DNA of 64,000 nucleotides from Patiria pectinifera (Eukaryota > Echinodermata > Asteroidea > Valvatida > Asterinidae). The translations under genes and the position numbers were made by a program. Below the pieces are notes generated by a model. It was not told the DNA's origin. It did no database searches and saw only the letters and a program-made list of their open reading frames with translations. This document shows, in pieces, positions 47,001 through 59,000 of the stretch. The stretch covers positions 7,273,501-7,337,500 of the forward strand of contig CM057146.1 in the NCBI GenBank assembly GCA_029964075.1, in the 5' to 3' direction. How positions within the stretch are numbered: the first letter of the stretch is position 1; the number at the start of each line of letters is the position of its first letter.

Positions 47001-50000
47001 AACCCTAACCCTCAATCCTTGAAAATCCTCATAGCGAGTTTGGAGGATTGAGGATGAATGGTGTTTTAGAAACACAGGTATTTTGGAGGATTGAGGATGA
47101 ATGGTGTTTTAGAAACACAGGTATTTTGGAGGATTGAGGATGAATGGTGTTTGAAGAAAAGGAGCGTTTTGGTTGACTGAGGATGAATGCAGTTTTTGAG
47201 GCAGGACTGTCTGACGATTTTGAAGGATTGAGGCGCTGGGTATCTTTCATTTGAACCTAAGTGCAAAATTTGGGAGGATTTGGGAGGATTGAGGATAGTT
47301 CCTAGCAAAAAGGCCTAGGGGGTTAGGGTTAAGACTAAAGAATAAAATATTCAACAGTTGGTGGGATCATACAAGAAACTTCATGTACTTCATAGTTTAT
47401 ACAATTATTTTGGAGGTGGTCCCTAAATGATCAGTCTTGAATACTGGTTGTGCTAGTGGAGATCAATTTCAATTCAATTCAGTTGACATTTATTTAGAAC
47501 TCTCCAATAAACCAATTCAAAGTTGGATAATGTAAGTATAATACAGTGATATTTAAATAAACGAAAAAAAATTGAAGGTAATTACCACCAGAAACAAAAT
47601 AAAGATTATAGAAAGAATGTTGCAAGTTCAACCTGACGCCACTTTTTTTCTTCATATATCATCTCAATAAGGGTCAGTCATTGCAAAAATGTTGATAAGA
47701 CATGAATCTGGGACTGAGAAACATTCCAATGTTGTTAGGAAATACTTAAGAACATTTTCCTGACTCTCCATAGACTTTGTACACAACCACTGAAGTGGCG
47801 TGAGGATGCAACATTTTTTCCAAGATTATTTACTCGTCATCATAGGAAGAGTCTGAAAATGCAGCGTGGGAAATTTTGTCAATATGTGTGTTTCCTGGTT
47901 ATTCTTAACATCTGGGGAGTTCCTCTTCATCGAGAGAAGTTGCATTTTTGATGAAACGGTTGTTTCAAGTCCTGAGAAATTTTCTCAACTTTTTAATGTT
48001 TTAATTTTAATGTTTTAATGTTTTTGATGTTTTGATTTGCTGTTCTTTCCCCCTCAGGGAGGCCGAGGATGAGCTGTGGTACTACAGCAGCAAGCCCCAG
48101 ATTGAGGATCTCATCGCGGCCCTGGACCCCCTGGAATGGGAAGGGCCCCTGTGCCGAGCCATCCAGGAGTCCCTGCCGGAGATCTGGGATCACGTGGCCA
48201 AGACGGCGGAGCTGACAAACAGCGCCCGAGGAAACCAAAGAGCAGAGCTCCAACGAGCAGCAGGTAAAAAAGATCTGTAAAAGTCGCTGTTTAATGGCTT
48301 TGTGCAAACTTAACCCTAACAACCCTGAGCCCATCAAGCTCCAACAGCGGGTTTTGCTTGATTTTGGCAGGGTTGGTACTGAACACTGGCCAGTTGGTGT
48401 TGGACTTTGATTGACTGGAGACCCTGTTGAATTTTGTGAGGTTCGGGCAGAAGGGCATGAGATTTGTGAACACGTTGGAGTTCACTGGCATTTCTTGGTC
48501 AAATGTGCATGTACATATTGCTTTATTTTGTTAGGTTTGGTACCATCCCTATCCAATCACTCGACAATGCATAGGCCCATCCATAAGTCAATCAAACTCC
48601 AACAGTTTTTGGTACCAGTGCTTACAGACCTGTATGCAGCTGTTGAAATTTGTTAGGTTTGGTATCCTTTCTAGTGCAAGAGCCTAGGGGGTTAGGGTTA
48701 GAGGAGGGCACCCTTTGCACAAAACCAACAGAGGGCACTTTTTAGCGTACATGCATCTGTCATTTTGAACCTAAACATTCAAAGAACACAATCTGTGTCA
48801 ATGGTTACACAAAACCCATCATCTGCTTTTCAACAATTTGGGAGGATTGAGGATGAATGCAACATACAAGTTTAGAGGATTGCGGAGGATTGAGGACACA
48901 TGGAGATTCAGTATCTGTGGATTTTGGAGGATTGAGGATGAATGGTGTTTGAAGAAGAGGATTTTGGACGATTGAGGCTGAATGGATTTTGAGGCAGGGC
49001 TGTTGAAAGATTTTGAAGGATTGAGGCAGTGGGTATCGCAAGGGCAAAATTTTGGAGGATTTTGGAAATAGTTTTGGATTTAATTATTTACAGAGCTCTT
49101 TTATGACTTGGAATATGGTACAAATTTACTTTGAAACTAATATCCTTGACTAAAGCCTTATCAATACCATGTACTGCCATGAGGAAGCACTGTGTTCAAA
49201 AGTCTTCATGAATGATCTGCAAAACATACATCAGCCACTTTCATGTGGGTATCGCAATATGATTTTACTGAATAATAATGAAAATAGTTTTGGATTTAAT
49301 TATTTACAGAGCTCTTTTATGACTTGGAATATGGTACAAATTTACTTTAAAACTAATATCCTTGACTAACGCCTTATCAATAACATGTACTGCCATGAGG
49401 AAGTACGTTGTATTGTTAATGCTGCAAAAACATACATCAGCCACTTTCATTTTCCTGAATAAAAAAAATAAATATATAGATAAATGTCATTGAAATTGCC
49501 AAATGTTATCTTCAATTTATGTAGAGGAAATTCTGGCTGCAAGGGCCATCAAAGAGGAAGAGGATCGGAAGAAACAGGAAGAGGAAGAAGAGGCGAGACG
49601 GAAGCAAATAGAGGAGGAGGAGCTAAAGAAAAAAGAGGAGGAGGAACAAGAGCAGATACGGAAGGAAGAACGAGAGAAAGGATCAGAGTCACAGGAAGCA
49701 GCGGCTGGTGCAGAGTCTAAGGCTGATGAGGAGTTGCAGGCTAAGGTTGATGAGGAGTTGCAGGCTAAGGCTGATGAGGAGTCCCAGGCTAAGGCTGGTG
49801 AAGAGGCTAATCCCAGCAGTGAGGAAGCTGACCTTGCTCAGTCAGAATCAAAGGCTGCTGGTACAGAGACTAAGATGGAAGTTGAGGAGGCAAAGGTCAC
49901 AGAGACATGCGAAAGTGTTAAGGACGGAACTGGGGATGCTCCAATACAGTCTGATGATGTCGGGATCAAACCTGGCGACGATAACAAAGAGAGTACTGTC

Positions 50001-53000
50001 AGCGCCGAGGGTGACACAGTGATTAAACCAAGCAGCCAGGATGGCGAAAATGCAGTTCAGTGTACGGATCCTGCCGTGTCTCTGCCATGTCAGACAATGC
50101 AATCCTCTACCTCAGTCACGACTGTGGAAAAGAAGACGGTGGTAACAGAAACAATGACAGTGGCCACCACAGAGAGTAACTCCAGTGAGACCGTCACGGC
50201 AGTCCAGTCAGTGACCCAGACGACCACGTCAGTCACGCGGGTGGAAACAATGGCCATGACTTCCACTACCAACACCAAGACTGTCACCGATCAGGTGACA
50301 CCTATGGAGACAAATGAACAAAGCTCAAACAAAACTGATAATGATGACGACAAAGATGCTTCAAATGCCACCCCTGCATCAGGAGACTCCAAAAGCTCCG
50401 ACAACGCCATGGAGACAGAATCCAAAGACCAAAGTGAAACCAAAGATGGTGAGGAGACAAACGCCGACCTCTCGTCCAAGACCCCTGCCAAAACGGGCAT
50501 CATGACCCGGTCCCGCAACCCAAACTATAAGCCTCCACCACCAAAGGCAACCCCTTTCCTGACCTACTCCACCACGCTGCCGAGCAAATCGTCAGCCACA
50601 ACCACCACCTCCTCCAGCACCACAAAAGTCAGTTCCAAGACGGAGGACTCCTGCCTTGTCATCAATGCCAAGGGACAAATCAAACGGGTCGACAGCAAAA
50701 AGGAAACAGTCAAGGAGGTGAGATATATTTTGTTTTTTGTTTTCTGCTCAATCCTTTCCAGGCGTAAGAGCACAAAGAATAAGCATTCTGGTTGTACAAG
50801 TACTTCAAATTATTTAGGTGTCAGACAATCATTGAGGATGCTACTTCACTCTGAATTGTGTTTCTCAGGTATTTGCTTGTAAGACAGCGGCTGCATATGT
50901 TCAATGCATTAATGTTGAACATTATACCGTCAGTGACCTGTGCACTATTACAAGTCGTTGCATTATGAATTATTTGGAGCATGTGTTGGTTTTCAAGAAA
51001 TTTGACTGGATGGTAAAAACTACAAATTTCAACCATGCTAGATATCGTTGAGTATTTTTCTTTTTTTGACCAAAATGCCGAATGTCCACATGAAGTGCAC
51101 TGGAGGATGCTTAATCCACTTGGCAAATGGACTGCAAATGGATTAGTTGGCGACAGAGCATTCCCTGATTTACATGACTGTTTACCCCTGTTGTGATGTC
51201 ATCAATTCAGTAAAACAGGGAATCTTCTGAAGTGTTTGGTTTTTGATAGAGGGTTCAATAAACGATCAAATTACTGCAACAGGAAACCTGAGGTTAGGAT
51301 GTTGGTTGCCCTAGCTGTTATGGTATTTGCATGAAAACAACAAAAGGGAATGCGAAGACCTCAACCTCTTCTCCACTTTCTGCTCTCAGGTGACTGCCTC
51401 CGGTGTGACCACCCGCAGCATGAACCCCGACAAGATGTTCCGGCTGGGCATGGAGGGCAACTACAAGTTGTACAGGAACCAGTACAGCTCCAATCCTCTG
51501 GCCCTGAACAAACCCCAGCATGCCGAGGACAGGGACCGCCGGCGCTACATCGCCCACAAGTTCAGTCTGTCCAGCTCGGAGCGGCTCAAGTGGAACGGCA
51601 CGGTGTATGGCAACAAGCAGCTCATAGTGTCCACGTTGCGGCTGACCATCACACAGCTGGAAAGCCAGATTCAGGTAAACTTTTGTTGAAAGTCTATTGG
51701 CCGAGGACTGATCTATGTTTAAAACCCTCTTTTCAGTTTACAGTGTGCTATGTGTGTTACACTTAACTCCCAAGGCATTTTTGCTAGGAGCTACATGTAT
51801 CCTGAAAAATCCTCCAACATCAACGACTGTGCTGGAAACCGATGGAACGTTCCTTTTACTTTAAAGGGTACTCAAACCTGTTAGCAGTGGTTGGACTCTA
51901 TACCTACCTAAAGCCTGCAGTACCTTTCAGGTCTTGTAGTGGATTGACAATTGTATGGACTTGTGTTCCTCTCCAGGCCCCCTTCATGCACTCCAACTGG
52001 GCGGTGCACCGCACCAACTGGATCAAGGCCGTCCACATGTGCAACAAGCCCCAGGAGTTCGCCCTAGCCCTGTCCATCCTGGAGTGCGCCATCAAGCCCG
52101 TCGTCTTCACCCCTCTCTGGTCGGACGGCCTGGGCCACATCCGGTTGATCCGCACCACGGCCCTGGAGAAAGAGGACAGAAAGAAGGCTGAGAAGAAACG
52201 GCGGGATGACGAGGATGACATCTACAAGAACCCCAACAATCACTGGGTCAAGTACACCTTCCCCATCAAGCATCTGGTAAGCAGGGGATTCTTAAACCTT
52301 GTCATCTCCAGTCCAACATCAGATAGTTTAAGCCCTCCGTCTTTGGACACTCGGGCTCATTGGTTCATACTCCTCTTTAGGAACATCTAATCCTGTCATG
52401 CATGGCCAAAATGTAGAGTGTTGACATTTTGTTAAGACAGTATAGGCTTCATATTAATTCTGACAGCAGAGATGAAGCTGAAGCTAAAATAACAGCCATG
52501 GTTTTGAACATCCCCACCGGTGATAGAAATTTTTTAAAAGTTGATCACAATTTCATCCCTCGTCAGCCAATTACAAATCCAGTGACAAGTCATTCATGTA
52601 AACTGAAGCAAAGGTATTCCCGTCGTTGTTTCTCACTACTCATGACCTCACTTGCAATTTGACTTGTGATTTGTCGTATCATTTGACTGGTGTTTGATCT
52701 GTGATTCACTTTGTTACAAGTCTTAAGGCCAGTTGCTCAAGAAGTCATCACTACTAATGCATTGTCCCTTTGTAGGTTTGGAAGCTCAAAGGGGAAGAGT
52801 ACCGCATTGTGGGCGGGGACGGCTGGGCCTGGGTCAGCTCCACTCGCCGGAGTCGAACCTTGCCCCCACCCAGCCCTGCCAAAGTGGCACTGCTGCGTAG
52901 CATCAAGGCCTACTCGGAAGGTAAGCTGTGAAATCTTGCTCAATTCATGCCACAGTTTTGAGTTAACTCTGAGGATATTTTGAAAGGGTTTAAGGGAAGC

Positions 53001-56000
53001 ATACTTTTCTTAAGTTTGTGTAGTTTGCCATCTCAAAAGTGCCTACTCAAGTTATGAGTTTAAGGTTTTCAAGAACATTTGTCTGCTTAAGCTCTTTGTA
53101 AATTAACTGGCTGGATCGACCTTAAAATAATCTTGGAATTGACCTTAAAATAATTTTCCAAAATTTTCCAAAATGTCTTTGTGTTCCCAGAATTTTAGGA
53201 TTAATGCATAAATGTAGGATTTGCAGAGATGTACAGTTCACACAAATCTGCACTGTTTGCCTCAGATGCACAAGTTCAAACAAGCATTTGGTCATGGTAT
53301 TTTTTTTATTCAAATCTTCTCTAAATCCTAGACATTTGTTGCACTCTGAAGAAAAGGTTTGTAAGTAGATTGAATAAATTACATATTTTCTTTGTTTTTG
53401 CCCTCTTCAGCTCATGTCATCGGCGAGGAATTTAGCTCCAAAAACGACTCCCAGAAGTCCAAAGCCGTCACCCCTCAGAAATCACAAGCTGCAAAACCCG
53501 CCTACGGGAAAAACAGGGGGAAACACAGAACATCAATATCAGAGGATTCGGAGAGTAAGGATCCACCGTCATCGGGAACGGAGACAGACGGAGACAGAGA
53601 GGCAGCATCTGGGACCACGCCGAAAGATGTCAAGGGTCAGAAGTCAACGGGAGACAAGGACGAAGCAATGGATGTGTCTTTGTCAGAGAACAAGGAGACA
53701 CAGGAGGAAGAAACAGGAGAGAAGACAGAAGCTATGGATATAACTGAGCAGAAATCACTGGAAACTGTCCACGAAGAAACGGCTCCATCCGCCCAGTCAC
53801 CAGATGGGAAGGACAAAGTTGTCATGAAAGGTACTCCTGAAAATGCTGCAGAACTAGTGGAGGAAACGTCAGAACCCATGGAGGTTACAGAGATTAATAA
53901 AACGGTACAGCTACCAGATGTGGCCTCTCAACCCATTGTAGAACCTGGGGACAAACCAGTTGGGGTAGACGAGGATAATCCTTCTGCTGCTCCAGAATCA
54001 GAGAACCAGGACCCGAAACAGGAATCTTCAGATGTGTCCATGGAAGCGTCTGAACCAACGAATACGGAGGAGAAACCAAGCATTGGGGAATCCAAGACTG
54101 AAGCGGAGGAGAAAGCAAGCATTGGAGAATCCAAGACTAAAATGGAGGAGAAAGCAAGTATTGGAGAATCCAACACTGAAACGGAGGAAACGGAGCTTAG
54201 AGCAAGCATTGGAGAATCCAACACTGAAACGGAGGAAACGGAGCTTAGAGCAAGCATTGGAGAATCCAAGACTGAAACGGAGAAAATGGAGGTGGAAGCA
54301 AGCATTGGAGAATCCAAGACTCAAATGGAGAAAACAGAGCTAAAAGCGAGCATTGGAGAATCCAAGACTGAAACGGAGAAAACGGAGGTGAAAGCAAGCA
54401 TTGGAGAATCCAAGGCTGAAACGGAGAAAACGGAGGTGAAAGCAAGCATTGGAGAATCCAAGGCTGAAACGGAGAAAACGGAGGTGAAATCAAGCATTGG
54501 AGAATCCAAGGCTGAAACGGAGATAACGGAGCAGAAAGCAAGTATTGGAGAATTCAAGACAGAAACGGAGAAAACAGAGGAGAAACTGAGCGTTGGACAA
54601 TCCGAGACTGAAACACCAAAGCAGGATGTCAAATCTTCAACAGCTGATCAAGGCGCTGTCCCAAAGACCTCTTCGAGTGGAGCTGTCAGAGCTCCACTGG
54701 ATCCCAAGTGGGACAGCCTCGACATCAGCCTGGCGCTTAGGGACCATACCCTGTACCGCAAGATCCCCTACCGCTCCCGCCTGGAGGGCTTCCTGGCAAG
54801 GAGAGTTCGGCAGGACCAGGGGGACCAGCAGCGCTACAAGGACCACCTGCAGAAGTACGAAACGTACAAGCGGATCTTGCAGGAAAAGAACAGGCTGAAA
54901 GTGCTTTTGGACAGCCAGCAGGAAAAACCCAAAGTAAAATCCGAACCCATGGACAACGGCAAAATGGAAGTCAAAACTGAATCCAGCAAGGCAGCTGCAG
55001 TTGTCCCTGCTTTGCAGACACGCATTATCCCCGCAAGTAAAGCTGGTCAGCCGAAAGTTGACGTCATTGTTGCAAAACCAGTTGTGGGGCAAGTGAGCAA
55101 TACATCCACACTGAAAGTAACCCAGCAAACTTCAGCCTTGCCGGCCAAGCCAGTGACTGATAAAGTAGAAAACAAAGTCATCCCGGCTGTGAACAATGTG
55201 GAGGCCAAGTCAGACATCAAGACGGTAGGCGCTACCAAATCGTTGGCCCCTGCTCTCACAAATGAACCAAAGAAGCCTCCCCAGCTCAACACCCCGTCAA
55301 CTGTGTCTTCCTCTTTCCAAGCTGCGTATGAGAACATGCTGGCCAGCGTGTGCAGTATTCCCAACGTGACAGCCTCACCAAAGAAACTTGCAAAAGATAA
55401 ACCGGTATCTTCTGCCGCACCTGGTAAAACAGTTGACACCAAGACCACATCGCAGGGAACTAAAGACTGTTCTGTCAACCAGAGCCAGCCCGCTGAACAA
55501 CAAAATGTGAATAACAGTTCGAAAGAAACGCCTGTGTTAAATGATGGTGCAATTCCAGTTGTTGTAAACAGTTCATCGAGTAACTCGCCAGCAGCGAGTG
55601 GCGTCAAAGTGCCTCATAGTGTGCACAATGCAGAGAGGTCTTTCTCAGGCAACGGGGTCACAGCAGGAATTGAAAACTCCGAGAGCAAGAACCTACAGGT
55701 CTTTGAATTAAATGAAAAGGGAAAGCTAAAGCTGGTGGACAAGCCCGGAAGCACTTTGGTTCAGGCTTCCCCCGTCAAGAATCTGCTCACTCCTGGACTG
55801 AGTGCAGATGTCAACCACATTGATGGAACTGTTGCTGCAGCTGAAACAAACAAAACCCATGAATCTATCCACAAGAACCTTCTTCATACCACAAACCAAA
55901 GCACAAAACACTCAGGTAAAACTGTCATTGAAATGGACAGTGAAAAGGTAAGCACAGCTGATGTAGAACCTGCTTCTTCAAATGTGGTCAAATCACTGAG

Positions 56001-59000
56001 TGAGGAAAATAACTCAAGTTCTGCAACTGATCCAAAACGTGTACTTGAGAATGATGTGGAGTCTAAGAAAGCAGGAATTATTGAGCGACCAACAGCCACG
56101 ACAACAGAGGAACCGATGGATTGCAGTGAATCCAAGGACAGCTTCAGTCAGAAACCTGAAAGCCAAATGCAAACAGATGAGAGCTTGTGCAATTCTGTAA
56201 ATAACAAATCTCCAGTACCTCATGAACTCGTGCCTGAAAAAGTGCAGTCTTCCCAAACTGGGCAGCCCTCGGACAGTGGCGACAACATAAAAGACATTAC
56301 TATTGATGGGACGGAGGGGCCAAAAACATCTGGGTCAATACCAAAAGTAGGAAATTCACCTGAAATTGTGACGACAGAGTCTGAGAAACTGGAAACACAA
56401 AATGGAGCTGGCGCTACCTCGGCCCACGGAAAGTCACAGAGCTCTACCCTGCCTGCAGAACCATCACTTCCTGAAAGCGTAGGGTGTTTACCAAAAGTAG
56501 GAAATTCACCTGAAAATGTGACGACAGATTGTGAGAAACTGGAAGCAGAAAAAGGAGCTGATGCTACCTCGGCCCACGAAAAGTCACAGAGCTCCATCCT
56601 GCCTGCAGAACCATCACTTCCTGCAAGCGTGGAATCTGCTGCAACTCTGCCAAACCAGACTGCATCCAGCAATCCTCTTCAACAAACAGAAAGTGTGACC
56701 AGTAAAGCCGTTATCAATGCCGCCGTTATTGCACAGGGTCCAAGCCAAATCAGTATTGGCCAGAAATCTTCAGGTTGTGACAGTCAGGTTGTGTCACCGA
56801 GCCAATTGGAGAGCGATCAGAAAAATCAATGTGTTGATGCTTCGTCAGCGAAGACGGCAAACGAAAGAACTAAGACCGATGGAGCTTCGGACCAAGCTTC
56901 AACTGAAGCAGGGTCACAGCATACAAACGCCAAGTCACCCGTAAGGGTTACCAGTGCTCAGGGTACCGGTGCACCCAATGCAACTTCACCGAGTGATACT
57001 GTAATTCCTGAGGTGAACAATCAAGCACCGGCCTCTACAACAGGCAGCAAAGTGTTATCAACTGTGACAAGTGACTGTGTGACTGTAAATGTAACGGGTA
57101 ACAGTGTGACATCACCTGTGATGTCAACCTGCACAACAAGTGCACCCGCCCGTGAAAGGTTGGATACTGGTGTGACACCGACTGCAACCCCAGTTGCGAC
57201 GGGTGACAGTGTGACATCAAGCGTAACCAGCAAACCCACAGTTGTGTCAGTCACAAGTGCAAGCAGTGCATGCTCCCCGAGCTTGTCCACACCTGCTGTG
57301 ACAGGTGTCACTTCAAAAGTGCCAGTCACAAAGCAGCTGCAATCCAGTGTCTCTAAAGTATCTGCTATACCAACTCCGACCAAAGAAAAAATCACCGTGG
57401 CACAGAAACATGACGGCAACATCTTGATATCGGAAAAGATCTCTCAGCTTGCAAATAGTGGATTTACCCCCAAAAATGCCCCGTCACAGATGTTCCCCAA
57501 AACAACAGTGGCAGCTGAAGCTGTTAAGAAAGCTACATCAGTTGCTGTCACACCTATTGTCACAACAAAAAGGACTGAAGTATTTGGTCCAAAACCAACC
57601 ACTCCAACGCTTGCCCTTAATCCAGAGGTAAAACCAAACTTGGTAAAACTGCAGAAATCCCAAGTCACAGGGGCTCAACAGGCAGGTGTCTTGCAGACTC
57701 AAGTCAGTGCTAAGGGAAATGTGTCCACTCTACCAAAGTTGGTCCAGCAAGGGGTTTCCCCTCAGAGGCAACAGAAGATAGGGATAATCCAGCAGGGTAC
57801 GTCGGGACCCAAAGTAGTGTACATCTCCAGCCAGGGCGTGGCCAGCTCGACCCCTCAAAACACTGCTCAGAAAACCGCAGGGTTGGCGATTCAAGCCCAG
57901 GTTTCTTCGTCCACGTCTAAGGCTGTGTCAACCACCGCTCCTGCTGTCACTCCCTCCAGGAACAGTCTTAGCGCTTCTCTTCCCACATTATCAGCCAGTG
58001 GGGTTCTGGCCTCTGGTGCCCGGAGTGTCCAAACAAGTAACCCTCCTTCCCAGGTGGTTACTAGCACTGTGGTGAGGAGCACTCAATCCACCAGCAGTGC
58101 TGTAACCAAGACGGAAACCATCACCAGAGCCGGCCCATCCTTGGCTTCTACCACCACAGAAGTCTCCAGCAACAAAACAAAAGCGACCATCATGGTGTCT
58201 GGCACCTCTGTCAGTGGCATCAGTGTGTCCTTCGCAGACATCAGTGCCAGGATCAAGCAGTTTGAGGAGCACCTCAAGGAGACTGAGATGCCCAAGTTGC
58301 CGCGGGTCTGTGACCCCTACCGGCTGACAACCAAGCCCTTGCCTGGCACTGTCCGCCGGCCTGGCATGAAGAAGATGGCCAAACCCCTGCCCATGTGCCG
58401 CAAGTTTGCCACCCGCAGTAAACTCAAGAGCATCCTCATCTTACCCCCACAGGAGCTGAGCAAGCTGTGCCGGCGGGGCGGCCGCTACGAGGTCCAGGGG
58501 TTCAACTACAATGCCAAAAATGTCAGTGATTACTGGCCCTACCCCTCACCCCGGCCCAGCTTCCAGATCTGCTGGCGCTACCGCCTCCAGACAGTCTCCT
58601 CTTTCTCGGCCGTGGGGCTGATGCTGCACATCATCTGGGCCAGCATCCGGTGGGAGGACATGGCCCAGAGGCCCCTTCATGGCATCACTCACTCTATTGA
58701 GACCGAAGACGAGAGGATCACCACGGCAATTTGCAAGAAGCGTGACATCCAGCCGTCTGGGCTGAGATCTGAGTATCTCATTCGGCAGATCATCTGGCCC
58801 ATGGGAAAAGATGAACAAGAGACAGGTAAGGAAATTGCAGATATTTGTTTTTGACATTAAGTTAGCTTTCCAAACTTTTGTAACAAGTTAAATATCTTGT
58901 CTTAAAATTTGTACATAACAAATGAACACAGAATAACATAGAAGGCAGAATGAAACATGACCTTCGTTATATCCTTTTATGCATAAATTGTTCAAATGTT

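Noticed and set aside
47001..47332. Regularly spaced short repeats resembling a CRISPR array
   Set aside because: The units lack unique spacers of constant length, the locus is a eukaryotic intron, and related copies occur elsewhere as a dispersed repeat.
54245..54541. Long minus-strand open frames opposite BPTF exon 8
   Set aside because: They are antisense of the 48-base coding repeat, which has no stop in several frames. The sense frame continues for 1,800 codons with conserved BPTF sequence.
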